A stretch of DNA of 64,000 bases from positions 3,844,001-3,908,000 of the forward strand of contig NZ_CP128360.1 in the NCBI RefSeq assembly GCF_030345095.1. The letters are read 5' to 3'. The translations under genes and the position numbers were made by a program. This DNA comes from Solwaraspora sp. WMMA2056. Lineage in GTDB: Bacteria; Actinomycetota; Actinomycetes; Mycobacteriales; Micromonosporaceae. Of this stretch, positions 25,066-35,026 are shown piece by piece (position 1 is the first letter of the stretch; each line of letters begins with the position of its first letter). The notes beneath the pieces are model-generated. The model searched no databases, was not told the origin of the DNA, and was given only the letters and a program-made list of their open reading frames with translations.

Positions 25066-26577
25066 CTAGACGCTCGTCGGCAACCGGGCCGGCGGCAGCG
25101 ACACCGGGACGGCCGTGGTGGCGCTGTCGGCACCCCAGCCGATCGCCTGGAACGCCTGCGGCCGGTGGGCCCGCAGCCACATCGCCCACCCGGTGCCGGC
25201 CAGCGCCGCCAGGGCGTACCCGGCGGGGAACCACCACCGCAGCGGCGACGTGTCCGGGAGGCCGAGCAGGTCCCCGAAGCTCGTCACCGTACCGATCAGG
25301 ATCAACCCCAGGACCACGGTGGCCGTGCCCGGGGCCCACCAGCGTCGCCAGGCCGACTCGCCGCGCGGGTGCCCGAGGAAGTAGCCGATCACCGCCACCG
25401 AGGTGGCGGTCATCAGGATCAGCACCCCCAACCCGCCGGTGACGGTCAACCAGAAGAACAGGTGGGTGATCGGATCCAGTCCGGCGAGCGGGTAGGCGAC
25501 GATCACCACCAGGGCCAGCCCGCTCTGGGTGAGCGAGCCCAGTTTGGGGGCACCGGTACGGCGGTTCGTCCGACCGAGGGCGGCCGGCAGCACCCGCTCG
25601 CGGCCGAGCGCGAACAGGTACCGGGCGACGGTGTTGTGGAACGCGAGCAGCGCGGCGAACAGACTGGTCAGGAAGAGCAACCGGCCGGCGTCGACGACAG
25701 CCTGTCCGACATGCGGGCCCACCAGGACGAACATCAGCTCGGTGCCGTGCTGGCGAGCCTGGTCGACGACCGCGTCCGCGCCGGCGGCGACCGACATGGC
25801 CCACGCCGAGCCGGCGTAGCAGGCACCGGTGATCGCCACCGCCAGGTACGTCGCCCGGGCCACCGTCCGGCGTGGGTCACGGGTCTCCTCGGCGAAGACG
25901 GTGCTCGCCTCGATGCCGACGAAGCCGGCGATCCCGCCGACCAGCATCGCCGCCACTCCGGGCGTGAGCAGTTGCCCGGGGGCGAGTGTCTGGGTGTCGA
26001 CCACGCCGTCAGCGGGGTGAGCGACCATCACCAGGCCGTACCCGACGATGACCGCGAGCTCGGCCAGCAGCAGGCCGGCCAGCAGCCGCCCGTTGAGGTC
26101 GACCCGGGCCAGACCCAGTACGGCGACCAGCAGCCAACCGGCGAGGGCACCGGCCCACCACGGCACGGCGGCACCGGTGGCGACGGCGGCCACCTCGGCG
26201 GCGACCACGCCGAACGCTCCGTACAGACCGATCTGCATCGCGTTGTAAGCGACCAGCGCGACGAACGCGGCCGCGATGCCGGGGACGCGGCCGAGTCCGT
26301 GCGCGACGTAGCTGTACATCGCGCCGGCGTTGACCACGTGGCGGCTCATCGCCACGTAGCCCACCGCGAAGATGGCCATGACCACCGCGATGAGCAGGTA
26401 CGCCATGGGCACCGCCGTGGTGCCGGTGACCGCGAAGCCGGTGCTGGCGCCGCCGGCGACCACGGTCAGCGGCGCGGCGGCGGCGAGAACGAAGAAGAGC
26501 ACCTGGGGTACTCCGAGCCGGGACCGGGCCAGCGTGGCGGCGACGGTGCCCGGTTGACGGGAACGTAATTGGGACAC
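25066..26577 (-). CDS. APC-superfamily amino acid permease
   Basis: A 503-residue membrane protein with about twelve hydrophobic helices. The first helix region, GVPQVLFFVLAAAAPLTVVAGGASTGF, shows the unwound Gly-rich ligand site of APC transporters. The segment GGIAGFVGIEASTVFAEETRDPRRTVARATYLAV is the classic GFxxFE..EE..P motif. I start at the GTG at 26577, with GGAG 7 bases upstream; the longer frame upstream is Arg-rich and non-homologous. The substrate is likely an amino acid or amine. It separates the ctaB side from ctaA, with no functional link evident. Confidence 0.88.
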   Translation of the reverse strand: MSQLRSRQPGTVAATLARSRLGVPQVLFFVLAAAAPLTVVAGGASTGFAVTGTTAVPMAYLLIAVVMAIFAVGYVAMSRHVVNAGAMYSYVAHGLGRVPGIAAAFVALVAYNAMQIGLYGAFGVVAAEVAAVATGAAVPWWAGALAGWLLVAVLGLARVDLNGRLLAGLLLAELAVIVGYGLVMVAHPADGVVDTQTLAPGQLLTPGVAAMLVGGIAGFVGIEASTVFAEETRDPRRTVARATYLAVAITGACYAGSAWAMSVAAGADAVVDQARQHGTELMFVLVGPHVGQAVVDAGRLLFLTSLFAALLAFHNTVARYLFALGRERVLPAALGRTNRRTGAPKLGSLTQSGLALVVIVAYPLAGLDPITHLFFWLTVTGGLGVLILMTATSVAVIGYFLGHPRGESAWRRWWAPGTATVVLGLILIGTVTSFGDLLGLPDTSPLRWWFPAGYALAALAGTGWAMWLRAHRPQAFQAIGWGADSATTAVPVSLPPARLPTSV

Positions 26578-26915
26578 GCGGGAACTCCGAGGGAGGATCG
26601 GCGTCGGGGAGGGCGCGCGGAAGGCGGAGGTTGCTCCGTGGCTCGCCGCGCGAGCAGAGCGGGCGGACCGGCGGGTGCGGATCGTCCCGCGGTCCGGCCA
26701 CCCTCGCGCGAACCAGGGGCGCGGCAGCCACGGCACGGGGGAACCTCGGCTGCCGCACCCGGATCGTCGTGCCGGCGGCGATGCTCCGGCACCTGCGTAG
26801 CCTTACCGGTACTTTCCGCTATGAGGAGAGGTCAGCGGTATTCAGCCGTCTTCAGACCGATCCAGGCCCGGCGTCGTGGTGGCCGGTCACGGCCCTATGG
26901 CGGCCTGGTGGTCGG
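26578..26915. other. 338-bp gap upstream of the permease and downstream of ctaA
   Basis: No supported gene. It contains one inverted repeat, GCGGCAGCC (26721-26729) with GGCTGCCGC (26748-26756), across an 18-base loop that includes GGGGGAACC. The A/T-richer patch ACTTTCCGCTATGAGGAG near 26811-26828 may hold the permease promoter. The hairpin could end ctaA transcription. Confidence 0.5.
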
Positions 26916-27893
26916 TCACGGCCTCGCTGCGGCCAGCGGGCGGGCGTCGTGGTCGGCGGCTGCGGCAGCTCCCGGCGTCGTCTCCGCGGCCCCACCGGCC
27001 TGCGCGGCCCGCCCACGGGTCGACCAGAGCGCCGCCAGGGTGGCCAGCCAGACCAGGCAGGCCCCGAGCATGTGGGCGCTGACCAGCGCCACCGGCAGGT
27101 TGGTGAGGTACTGCACCACACCGATCAGCCCCTGGGCCAGCTCGACGACGATCAGGACCACCGCCGCGCGTACCGCCGGGCGGCCGGCGCCGATCGCGCG
27201 CAGGGCGAACCACCAGGCGATCGAGAGCCCGACCAGCAGCGCCACCGAGTTGGCGTGCAGCTGCGACATGGCCTGCGGGTCCAGCCCGGTGCGCCCGGCG
27301 TCGGCGTCGCCGGCGTGTGGACCGCTGCCGGTCACCACGGTGCCGAGCACCAGGACCGCGAAGCTCACCGTGACGATCGCGAAGGCGAGGTGACGTAGTG
27401 GCCGGGGCACGGTGTCGGCGTCGGTGCGGCCACCGTCGCGGGCCCGTCGCCAGAGGGTGTACGCCACCGCCAGCGCCACCATCGACAGCATGAAGTGCAG
27501 TGCGACGACCCACGGGTTGAGCTGCACCCGGACACTGATCCCGCCGATCACGCCCTGCAGGATCACCAGTCCCAGCACGCCGAGCGCCGGCCCGCGCAGG
27601 TCCGGCCGTCGGGGCCGGCCCACCAGCACCGCGACCAGGGTGGCGAGCGCGATCAGGCCGACCAGGATGCCGAGCACCCGGTTGCCGAACTCGATGACGC
27701 CGAGGATGCCCATCTCGGGGGTGGTGACGTACGAGTCCTCGGTGCAGCGGGGCCAGGTCGGGCAGCCGAGCCCGGAGCCGGTGAGCCGCACCCCACCGCC
27801 GGTCACCACGATCGCCACGTTGGCGATCAACGAGGCGAGGCTGAGCCTGCGTACCAGGACGGGTGAGGCGAACTGCCGGCGGGAGTCGGTCAC
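26916..27893 (-). CDS. ctaA: Haem A synthase
   Basis: A 325-residue membrane protein with eight hydrophobic segments that converts haem O to haem A. The first extracytoplasmic loop has the Cys pair in GLGCPTWPRC, followed by E-x-x-NR (EFGNRVLG) with haem-ligand residues. His residues occur in VVALHFMLS, QLHANSVALL and VSAHMLGA. The C-terminal 30 residues are an Ala-rich tail. I start at the GTG at 27893. On the minus strand TACGAT stands 8 bases before it, so the mRNA may be leaderless; a GTG 11 codons upstream is the alternative. Divergent from sufR. Confidence 0.93.
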   Translation of the reverse strand: MTDSRRQFASPVLVRRLSLASLIANVAIVVTGGGVRLTGSGLGCPTWPRCTEDSYVTTPEMGILGVIEFGNRVLGILVGLIALATLVAVLVGRPRRPDLRGPALGVLGLVILQGVIGGISVRVQLNPWVVALHFMLSMVALAVAYTLWRRARDGGRTDADTVPRPLRHLAFAIVTVSFAVLVLGTVVTGSGPHAGDADAGRTGLDPQAMSQLHANSVALLVGLSIAWWFALRAIGAGRPAVRAAVVLIVVELAQGLIGVVQYLTNLPVALVSAHMLGACLVWLATLAALWSTRGRAAQAGGAAETTPGAAAAADHDARPLAAARP

Positions 27894-28093
27894 GGTACGC
27901 AATCGTACGCATGTGGCCGACGCCACAGCGGTGCGGTGCGCGCCCGGTGACCGGCCGGGTCGGCACCCGCGCGGCCCGTCGCCGCCAGCGGGACACGCCC
28001 GGGGCGGGCATGGTCGCCGGCATCCGCCGTCCGGTCACTTCCGGTGGCGGTGTGGTGGATCACCGGCAGCCTGTTTGCGGGTGCCCCCGGAAA

Positions 28094-28110
28094 TACGTAA
28101 CGTTGGCGTA
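28094..28110. promoter_or_regulatory. Candidate autoregulatory operator of sufR
   Basis: TACGTAACGTTGGCGTA directly precedes the sufR GTG. It has a palindromic AACGTT core flanked by TACG on the left and CGTA on the right. Its position at the start codon of a gene whose family represses its own suf operon makes it a plausible SufR site. The spacing is slightly asymmetric, and it does not match the cyanobacterial SufR consensus. Confidence 0.4.
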
Positions 28111-28908
28111 GTGAAAAACAGGGTGGGTCTGCCGGTGGGCGGGTCGACGACCGGTGCGGTCGTCGCCGGCCCGGACGGGCGTACCCGTGACCGGCTGGTC
28201 ACCCTGCTGCTGGAGCGAGGTGCGGCCACCGCCGCGCAGCTCGGTGCGGAGCTGGGCCTGAGCCCGGCGGCGATCCGCCGGCACCTGGACGCCATGCTCG
28301 CCGACGGCGACGTGGTGGCCCGCGACGCTCCGGCCCGCAGCGACCGACGTCGGGGCCGCCCGGCGAAGGTCTTCCGGCTCACTGACACCGCGCGCTCGCG
28401 CCACGGGCGCTACCGCTACGACAGCATGGCCGCCGCCGCACTGCGCTGGATCGCCGGCCACGGCGGCGACGCCGCCGTGGAGGAGTTCGCCGCCGCCCAG
28501 GTGGCCGGGCTGGAGGCCCGCTGCCGGGCGGCCATCGACCAGGCGGGTGACGATCCGCTGGCCCGCGCCGAGGCACTCGCCGAGGCGCTCAGCGCGGAGG
28601 GCTACGCTGCCAACGCGTCCACGATCGCGTCCGGGGGGCAGTTGTGTCAGCACCACTGCCCCGTGGCGCACGTGGCTGCCGAGTTCCCCCAGCTGTGCGA
28701 GGCCGAGACCGCGGTGATCTCGCGCCTCATCGGCACCCACGTGCAGCGCCTGGCCACCATCGCCCACGGTGACGGAGTGTGCACCACGCACATTCCGGAC
28801 CCACGCCGGGCGGAGGCCACCTCGACCGGTGTCGCCGCGACCCGTGGCACGCACCCGACCGATCCACCGACCAACCACGTCACCAGCACTGTGAGGACAG
28901 ATAGATGA
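28111..28908 (+). CDS. sufR: Iron-sulfur sensing transcriptional regulator SufR
   Basis: A 265-residue DNA-binding protein, first gene of the SUF operon. A winged helix occupies about residues 25-90 ([32 protein letters not shown], then [12 protein letters not shown]). The C-terminal half carries the Cys cluster [18 protein letters not shown], which in SufR binds an iron-sulfur cluster and makes repression depend on cluster status. GTG start. The stop overlaps the sufB start by 4 nt. The family represses its own operon when cluster supply is sufficient. Divergent from ctaA across 217 bp. Confidence 0.93.
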   Translation: MKNRVGLPVGGSTTGAVVAGPDGRTRDRLVTLLLERGAATAAQLGAELGLSPAAIRRHLDAMLADGDVVARDAPARSDRRRGRPAKVFRLTDTARSRHGRYRYDSMAAAALRWIAGHGGDAAVEEFAAAQVAGLEARCRAAIDQAGDDPLARAEALAEALSAEGYAANASTIASGGQLCQHHCPVAHVAAEFPQLCEAETAVISRLIGTHVQRLATIAHGDGVCTTHIPDPRRAEATSTGVAATRGTHPTDPPTNHVTSTVRTDR

Positions 28909-30335
28909 CCGAGCAGACCGTCGCGCCCATCTCCCAGGAGGAGCACCTCGCGGCCCTCGGCCGGTACGAGTACGGCTGGGCCGACCGCGACGTGGCCGGT
29001 GCCGCCGCCACGCGCGGGCTCAACGAGGCGGTCGTGCGCGACATCTCCGCCAAGAAGAGCGAGCCGCAGTGGATGCTCGACCTGCGGCTCAAGGGCCTGC
29101 GGCTGTTCGGCCGCAAGCCGATGCCGGCCTGGGGCGCCGACCTGACCGGCATCGACTTCGACAACATCAAGTACTTCGTGCGCTCCACCGAGAAGCAGGC
29201 CACCAGCTGGGAGGAACTGCCGGAGGAGATCAAGAACACCTACGACAAGCTGGGCATCCCGGAGGCCGAGAAGCAGCGGCTGATCGCCGGCGTCGCCGCC
29301 CAGTACGAGTCCGAGGTGGTCTACCACAAGATCCGGGAGGACCTGGAGGAGCAGGGGGTCGTCTTCCTCGACACCGACACCGCCCTCAAGGAGCACGAGG
29401 ACCTCTTCAAGGAGTACTTCGGCACCGTCATCCCGGTCGGTGACAACAAGTTCGCCGCGCTGAACACCTCGGTCTGGTCCGGCGGATCGTTCATCTACGT
29501 GCCGAAGGGCGTGCACGTCGAGATCCCGCTGCAGGCCTACTTCCGGATCAACACCGAGAACATGGGCCAGTTCGAGCGGACGCTGATCATCGTCGACGAG
29601 GGTGCCTACGTGCACTACGTCGAGGGCTGCACCGCGCCGATCTACTCCTCCGACTCGCTGCACTCCGCAGTGGTCGAGATCATCGTGAAGAAGAACGCCC
29701 GCTGCCGTTACACGACCATCCAGAACTGGTCCAACAACGTCTACAACCTGGTCACCAAGCGGGCCGTCTGCCACGAAGGCGCCACCATGGAGTGGATCGA
29801 CGGCAACATCGGTTCCAAGGTCACCATGAAGTACCCGGCGGTCTACATGACCGGTGCCCACGCCAAGGGCGAGGTGCTCTCGGTGGCGATGGCCGGCGAG
29901 GGGCAGCACCAGGACGCCGGCGCGAAGATGGTGCACGCGGCCCCGCACACCTCCTCGACGATCGTCTCCAAGTCCATCGCCCGGGGCGGCGGACGCACCT
30001 CCTACCGTGGCCTGGTCCAGGTCCTGGAGGGTTCGCAGCACAGCCGGTCCACGGTCAAGTGCGACGCCCTGCTGGTCGACGCGATCTCCCGGTCGGACAC
30101 CTACCCGTACGTCGACATCCGTGAGGACGACGTGGCCATGGGGCACGAGGCGACCGTCTCCAAGGTCAGCGAGGACCAGCTGTTCTACCTGATGAGCCGG
30201 GGCCTGAGCGAGGACGAGGCGATGGCCATGATCGTGCGTGGCTTCATCGAGCCGATCGCCAAGGAACTCCCCATGGAGTACGCCCTGGAGCTCAACCGCC
30301 TCATCGAGCTGCAGATGGAGGGTGCGGTCGGCTGA
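28905..30335 (+). CDS. sufB: Fe-S cluster assembly protein SufB
   Basis: A 476-residue scaffold subunit of the SufBC2D complex, on which [Fe-S] clusters are built. Family segments are [49 protein letters not shown] and [11 protein letters not shown]. The Cys in EGCTAP, and later Glu and His residues, are implicated in cluster assembly. The C-terminal [28 protein letters not shown] is diagnostic. ATG start, coupled to sufR. No intein, although some actinobacterial sufB genes have one. Confidence 0.98.
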   Translation: MTEQTVAPISQEEHLAALGRYEYGWADRDVAGAAATRGLNEAVVRDISAKKSEPQWMLDLRLKGLRLFGRKPMPAWGADLTGIDFDNIKYFVRSTEKQATSWEELPEEIKNTYDKLGIPEAEKQRLIAGVAAQYESEVVYHKIREDLEEQGVVFLDTDTALKEHEDLFKEYFGTVIPVGDNKFAALNTSVWSGGSFIYVPKGVHVEIPLQAYFRINTENMGQFERTLIIVDEGAYVHYVEGCTAPIYSSDSLHSAVVEIIVKKNARCRYTTIQNWSNNVYNLVTKRAVCHEGATMEWIDGNIGSKVTMKYPAVYMTGAHAKGEVLSVAMAGEGQHQDAGAKMVHAAPHTSSTIVSKSIARGGGRTSYRGLVQVLEGSQHSRSTVKCDALLVDAISRSDTYPYVDIREDDVAMGHEATVSKVSEDQLFYLMSRGLSEDEAMAMIVRGFIEPIAKELPMEYALELNRLIELQMEGAVG

Positions 30336-30407
30336 CCTGGCCCGACCCTGCCCGTACCCGTCGCCGGTGTGCACCGGCCGTCGAGAAACCGCCGAGAACA
30401 GGAAGAG

Positions 30408-31655
30408 ATGACTATTCAGGCCTCCGCGCCGCCGAAGACCAAGTCCCAGGCGCTGCGCTCACACGACGTCGCCGACTTCCCGGCCATCACCGGCCTGGAG
30501 GAGGAGTGGCGGTTCACCCCGCTCAAGCGGTTGCGCGGGCTCGCCACCGGGACCCCGGCGGCCACCGGGTCGCTCACCCACCGGTACGCCGACCTGCCCG
30601 CCGGGGTGACGGCGCGCCGCGTCGACCGGTCCGATCCCCGGATCGGCAGCGTGCTGACCCCGATCGACCGGATCAGCGCGCTCGCCTACGGGCTGGCCGC
30701 CGACGCGCTGCTGGTCGAGGTGGCCCCCGAGGCCACCCCGACACAGGCCGCGGTGATCACGGTCAGCGGCGACGGCACGGACGCGATCGCGTACGGCCAC
30801 ACCCTGGTCGACGTCGGCCGGTTCGCCGAGGCGACCCTGGTCCTCGAGCAGGTCGGCGCGACCACGCTGGCAGACAACGTCGAGGTGATCGTCGGAGACG
30901 GTGCCGCGCTGACCCTGGTCACCGTCGCGGACTGGGCGTCCGACGCGGTGCAGGCGCAGCACGTGAAGTTCCGGCTCGGCCGCGACGCCCGGGTCGTCCA
31001 CGTCCAGGTGACCCTCGGCGGGGACCTGGTCCGGCAGTTCACCAGCGTCGAGTACACCGGCCGGGGTGGCGACGCCGAACTGTTCGGCCTCTACTTCGCC
31101 GACGCCGGTCAGCACCTGGAGCACCGGCAGCTGGTGGACCACACGGTGCCCGACTGCCGTAGCAACGTCGGCTACCGGGGGGCGCTGCAGGGCGCCAGCG
31201 CACACACCGTCTGGGTCGGCGACGTGTTGATCCGGGCCGAGGCGACCGGCACCGACACGTACGAGATCAACCGGAACCTGCTGCTGACCGACGGCGCGCG
31301 CGCCGACTCGGTGCCCAACCTGGAGATCGAGACCGGTGAGGTGGCCGGGGCCGGGCACGCCAGCGCCACCGGCCGGTTCGACGACGAGCAGCTGTTCTAC
31401 CTGATGGCCCGGGGCATCCCGGAGGCCGAGGCCCGCAAACTGGTGGTCCGGGGCTTCTTCACCGAGCTGGTCAACAAGATCCCGGTCGCCGAGCTGCGTG
31501 ACCGGCTCGGCGACGCCATCGAGCAGCGACTCGTGCGCGCCGAATCGGCCGTCGAAGCCGGTGCCGAGACCACCGGCGCCCCGACCGTGACCGGTGCCGG
31601 TGTGGCACCGACCGTACCGGGCCAGCCCGGGGTGGTCGCCGAGGAGATCCGCTGA
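30408..31655 (+). CDS. sufD: Fe-S cluster assembly protein SufD
   Basis: A 415-residue paralogue of SufB that completes the SufBC2D scaffold and is linked to iron entry. The conserved C-terminal region LFYLMARGIPEAEARKLVVRGFFTELVNKIP and the earlier HRQLVDHTVPDCRSNVGYRGAL are typical. The ATG at 30408 has AGGAAG just upstream. The last 45 residues form an Ala/Thr/Pro-rich tail. Spaced 72 bp from sufB and 2 bp from the Rieske gene. Confidence 0.96.
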   Translation: MTIQASAPPKTKSQALRSHDVADFPAITGLEEEWRFTPLKRLRGLATGTPAATGSLTHRYADLPAGVTARRVDRSDPRIGSVLTPIDRISALAYGLAADALLVEVAPEATPTQAAVITVSGDGTDAIAYGHTLVDVGRFAEATLVLEQVGATTLADNVEVIVGDGAALTLVTVADWASDAVQAQHVKFRLGRDARVVHVQVTLGGDLVRQFTSVEYTGRGGDAELFGLYFADAGQHLEHRQLVDHTVPDCRSNVGYRGALQGASAHTVWVGDVLIRAEATGTDTYEINRNLLLTDGARADSVPNLEIETGEVAGAGHASATGRFDDEQLFYLMARGIPEAEARKLVVRGFFTELVNKIPVAELRDRLGDAIEQRLVRAESAVEAGAETTGAPTVTGAGVAPTVPGQPGVVAEEIR

Positions 31656-31657
31656 CC

Positions 31658-31996
31658 ATGTCCGACCTGATCCGGGTCTGCGCCACCGCCGAGATCCCGT
31701 CCGGATCGGCGGTCAGCGCCGACATCGACGGCGTACCGGTCGCCGTCGTGCACACCGACGAGGGTGCCTTCCACGCGGTGCACGACCAGTGTTCGCACGC
31801 CGCGGTCGCCCTCTCCGAGGGCGAGGTCGACGGCTGCACCCTGGAGTGCTGGCTGCACGGCTCCCGGTTCGACCTGCGGACCGGGCAGCCCACCGGCCTG
31901 CCCGCCACTGAACCCGTCCCCGTCTTTCCCGTCGAGATCCGCGACGGCGACATCTACGTCAGTCTGACGCCGAGCAATGGAGTAGCCGTACCATGA
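31658..31996 (+). CDS. Rieske-type [2Fe-2S] ferredoxin inside the suf operon
   Basis: A 112-residue protein with both Rieske motifs: C45-S-H47 and C64-W-L-H67-G, which bind a [2Fe-2S] cluster through two Cys and two His. It resembles small NirD/BphF-like ferredoxins. Actinobacterial suf operons often contain it between sufD and sufC, where it may supply electrons or act as a client; this is inference. It is coupled to sufC by a 4-nt overlap. Confidence 0.92.
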   Translation: MSDLIRVCATAEIPSGSAVSADIDGVPVAVVHTDEGAFHAVHDQCSHAAVALSEGEVDGCTLECWLHGSRFDLRTGQPTGLPATEPVPVFPVEIRDGDIYVSLTPSNGVAVP

Positions 31997-32766
31997 GCGT
32001 TCTGGAGATCCGCGACCTGCAGGTGTCGGTCAAGCTGCCGGAAGGCGAGCTCAAGCCGATCCTGGCCGGGGTGACGTTGACCATCCGGTCGGGGGAGACG
32101 CACGCCATCATGGGCCCGAACGGCTCCGGCAAGTCGACGCTGGCGTACTCGATCGCCGGCCACCCCAAGTACGAGATCACCGGCGGTGAGGTGCTGCTCG
32201 ACGGCGAAGACGTGCTCGCCATGTCGGTCGACGAGCGGGCCCGCGTCGGGCTGTTCCTCGCCATGCAGTACCCGGTCGAGGTGCCCGGGGTGTCGGTGGC
32301 GAACTTCCTGCGTACCGCCAAGACCGCGGTCGACGGCACGGCGCCGAAGCTGCGCACCTGGGCCGGTGAGCTGCGCGGTGCCATGGAGCGGCTGCAGATG
32401 GACCCGGCGTTCGCCCAGCGCAACGTCAACGAGGGCTTCTCCGGCGGTGAGAAGAAGCGGCACGAGATCGTGCAGCTGGAGCTGCTCAAGCCGAAGATGG
32501 CCATCCTCGACGAGACCGACTCCGGGCTCGACATCGACGCGCTGCGGGTGGTCAGCGAGGGGGTCAACCGGGTACGGGACGCGGGCCAGACCGGTCTGCT
32601 GCTGATCACCCACTACACCCGGATCCTGCGTTACATCAAGCCGGACTTCGTGCACGTCTTCGTCGGCGGTCGGATCGTCGAGGAGGGCGGCCCGGAGCTG
32701 GCGGAGAAGCTGGAAGCCGAAGGCTACGAGCGGTACGTCGCGGGTGCCGGCACGGCTGCGGCCTGA
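31993..32766 (+). CDS. sufC: Fe-S assembly ATPase SufC
   Basis: A 257-residue ABC-type ATPase that powers the SufBCD scaffold. Walker A is GPNGSGKSTL, the Q-loop is in LFLAMQYPVEVPGVSV, the signature is FSGGEKKRHEI, and Walker B is MAILDETDSGLDIDAL, with the extended SufC-type ending TDSGLD. The switch His is in LITHYTRIL. It has no membrane segments, as expected. Length normal. Confidence 0.98.
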   Translation: MSVLEIRDLQVSVKLPEGELKPILAGVTLTIRSGETHAIMGPNGSGKSTLAYSIAGHPKYEITGGEVLLDGEDVLAMSVDERARVGLFLAMQYPVEVPGVSVANFLRTAKTAVDGTAPKLRTWAGELRGAMERLQMDPAFAQRNVNEGFSGGEKKRHEIVQLELLKPKMAILDETDSGLDIDALRVVSEGVNRVRDAGQTGLLLITHYTRILRYIKPDFVHVFVGGRIVEEGGPELAEKLEAEGYERYVAGAGTAAA

Positions 32767-32817
32767 CCGGGCGCCGGGACCACCTCACGATCCGTGCAGA
32801 AGGGCGGCGTCGAGCCG

Positions 32818-34128
32818 ATGAGCACCATAGCCATCCCCCGGGACACGCCGGCCCCCGACGGTCCATCCATGTTGGACGTCGATGCGGTCCGGGCGGACTT
32901 CCCGATCCTCGGCCGGCAGGTCAACGGCCACCCGCTGGTGTATCTGGACAGCGCCAACACCTCCCAGAAACCCCGCCAGGTGCTCGACGCGCTGTCCGAC
33001 TACTACCAGCAGCACAACGCCAACGTCGCCCGGTCGGTGCACACCCTGGGCACCGAGTCGACCGAGGCGTACGAGGGTGCCCGGGCCAAGCTGGCCGCGT
33101 TCATCGGCGCGGCCAGCCCGGACGAGGTGGTCTTCACCAAGAACTCCACCGAGGCGATCAACCTCGTCGCGTACGCCTTCGCCAACGCCTCGACCGGCGC
33201 TGGTGCCGGCGCCGACCCCCGGTTGCGGCTCGGCCCCGGTGACGAGGTGGTGATCTCCGAGATGGAGCACCACTCGAACATCGTCCCCTGGCAGCTGCTG
33301 TGCGAACGTACCGGCGCCACGCTGCGCTGGTTCGGGCTCACCTCCGACGGCCGACTCGACGAGTCGGACCTGACCGGGCTGATCACCGAGCGGACCAAAC
33401 TGGTCTCCCTGGTACACATGTCGAACATCCTCGGCACGGTCAACGACCTGACCGCCATCACCCGCCGGGTCCGCGAGGTCGGCGCCCTGCTGCTGCTGGA
33501 CTGCTCCCAGTCGGTGCCGCACCGGCCGGTGGACGTGGCGGCGCTGGACGCCGACTTCATCGCCTTCACCGGGCACAAGATGTGCGGTCCGACCGGGATC
33601 GGGGTGCTGTGGGGCCGGGCGGCGCTGCTCGACGTGATGCCACCGGTACTCGGCGGCGGCTCGATGATCGAGACGGTGTCGATGAGTGGTTCCACGTTCG
33701 CCCCGGCGCCGGCCCGGTTCGAGGCCGGGACGCCGCCGATCGCCCAGGCGGTCGGCCTCGGCGCCGCTGTCGACTACCTCACCGCACTGGGCATGCCTGC
33801 GGTCGCCGCGCACGAGGAGCAGGTCACCGCGTACGCCCTGGATGCCCTGGCCACCGTGCCGGGTCTGCGGATCGTCGGCCCGCCGACACCTGCCGGGCGC
33901 GGCGGTACGGTGTCGTTCGCGCTGGACGGGATCCACCCGCACGACGTGGGGCAGATCCTCGACGCCCAGGGCGTGCAGGTCCGGGTCGGCCACCACTGCG
34001 CCCGTCCGGTCTGCGTCCGCTACGGCGTCCCGGCGACCACCCGGGCGTCGTTCTACCTCTACACCACGACCGGCGAGGTGGACGCGCTGGTGCGCGGACT
34101 GGAACAGGCGCGGAAGGTCTTCGACTGA
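32818..34128 (+). CDS. sufS: Cysteine desulfurase SufS
   Basis: A 436-residue PLP enzyme of type II that removes sulfur from cysteine for cluster assembly. Lys254 in FTGHKMCGP forms the PLP Schiff base, and Cys394 in VGHHCARPVC is the persulfide-bearing residue. The segment SVHTLGTESTEAYEGAR fits the family. The ATG at 32818 is chosen over an earlier in-frame ATG because family homology begins a few codons later; GAGCCG precedes it. The stop shares one base with the sufU start (TGATG). Confidence 0.96.
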   Translation: MSTIAIPRDTPAPDGPSMLDVDAVRADFPILGRQVNGHPLVYLDSANTSQKPRQVLDALSDYYQQHNANVARSVHTLGTESTEAYEGARAKLAAFIGAASPDEVVFTKNSTEAINLVAYAFANASTGAGAGADPRLRLGPGDEVVISEMEHHSNIVPWQLLCERTGATLRWFGLTSDGRLDESDLTGLITERTKLVSLVHMSNILGTVNDLTAITRRVREVGALLLLDCSQSVPHRPVDVAALDADFIAFTGHKMCGPTGIGVLWGRAALLDVMPPVLGGGSMIETVSMSGSTFAPAPARFEAGTPPIAQAVGLGAAVDYLTALGMPAVAAHEEQVTAYALDALATVPGLRIVGPPTPAGRGGTVSFALDGIHPHDVGQILDAQGVQVRVGHHCARPVCVRYGVPATTRASFYLYTTTGEVDALVRGLEQARKVFD

Positions 34129-34586
34129 TGGAGCTCGACCAGCTGTACCAGGAGATCATCCTGGACCACTACAAGCGTCCACAGGGGCGTGGCCTGCGGG
34201 AGCCCTACGCGGCGGAGGCGCACCACGTCAACCCGACCTGCGGCGACGAGATCACCGTACGGGTGAGTCTGGGCGACGACGACCGGCTCGGGGTGTCCCA
34301 CGACGGCCAGGGCTGCTCGATCAGCCAGGCGTCGGCCAGCGTGCTGTACGAGTTGGTCGACGGACGGTCGGCCGACGAGGCGTTCGCGGTGCACGGCGCC
34401 TTCGTCGAACTGGTGTCCGGCCGTGGCCAGGTCGAGCCGGACGAGGATGTGCTGGGTGACGGGGTGGCGTTCGCCGGAGTGGCGCGCTACCCGGCCCGGG
34501 TGAAGTGTGCGCTGCTGCCGTGGATGGCGTTCAAGGACGCCGCGGCACGCGCCGGTGTGGGCGCGAGCCCGGAGGTGACGCTATGA
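34128..34586 (+). CDS. sufU: Zinc-dependent sulfurtransferase SufU
   Basis: A 152-residue protein of the IscU-like fold. In Gram-positive bacteria SufU accepts sulfur from SufS. The three conserved Cys are in NPTCGDEI, GQGCSISQAS and RVKCALLPW; with an Asp they bind zinc. The characteristic insertion between the second and third Cys is present. Operon context with sufS and absence of sufE fit the Gram-positive SUF type. Overlaps both neighbours (1 nt with sufS, 4 nt with sufT). Confidence 0.95.
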   Translation: MELDQLYQEIILDHYKRPQGRGLREPYAAEAHHVNPTCGDEITVRVSLGDDDRLGVSHDGQGCSISQASASVLYELVDGRSADEAFAVHGAFVELVSGRGQVEPDEDVLGDGVAFAGVARYPARVKCALLPWMAFKDAAARAGVGASPEVTL

Positions 34587-35017
34587 GTGCCGAAGAGACC
34601 ATGACCGAGGCGACGCCGGTGGCGGAGTCGACCGATGCTGCCGCCGGTACGTCCAACGGTGCCGGTACGGCGGCCGGGGCCACCCCGGCCGGTCGGCCGG
34701 CACTGGCCGACATCGAGGAGGCGATGAAGGACGTCGTCGACCCGGAGCTCGGCATCAACGTCGTCGACCTCGGCCTGGTGTACGGCCTGCACGTCGACGA
34801 CGACAACGTCGCGACCATCGACATGACGTTGACCAGCGCGGCGTGCCCGCTGACCGACGTCATCGAGGATCAGGCCCGCCAGGCGTTGACCACCGGACCG
34901 GGCGGTGGCCTGGTCTCCGACATCCGGATCAACTGGGTCTGGCTGCCGCCGTGGGGGCCGGACAAGATCACCGACGAGGGCCGGGACCAGCTGCGGGCCC
35001 TCGGGTTCAACGTCTGA
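34583..35017 (+). CDS. sufT: SufT-type (DUF59/MIP18) Fe-S maturation factor
   Basis: A 144-residue protein. The first 45 residues are a low-complexity Ala/Thr/Gly linker; the rest is a DUF59 domain with IEEAMKDVVDPELGINVVDLGLVYGL and the Cys-containing MTLTSAACPLTDVIEDQ. DUF59 proteins help to deliver clusters to target enzymes. It is the last gene of the suf operon and is followed after 9 bp by a 24-bp perfect hairpin. Confidence 0.92.
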   Translation: MSAEETMTEATPVAESTDAAAGTSNGAGTAAGATPAGRPALADIEEAMKDVVDPELGINVVDLGLVYGLHVDDDNVATIDMTLTSAACPLTDVIEDQARQALTTGPGGGLVSDIRINWVWLPPWGPDKITDEGRDQLRALGFNV

Positions 35018-35026
35018 CCCGACGAC

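Noticed and set aside
26721-26756. Possible c-di-AMP (ydaO-type) riboswitch, from GGGGGAACC inside a hairpin
   Set aside because: Only that one short element fits; the other conserved parts are absent and there is no gene downstream on that strand.
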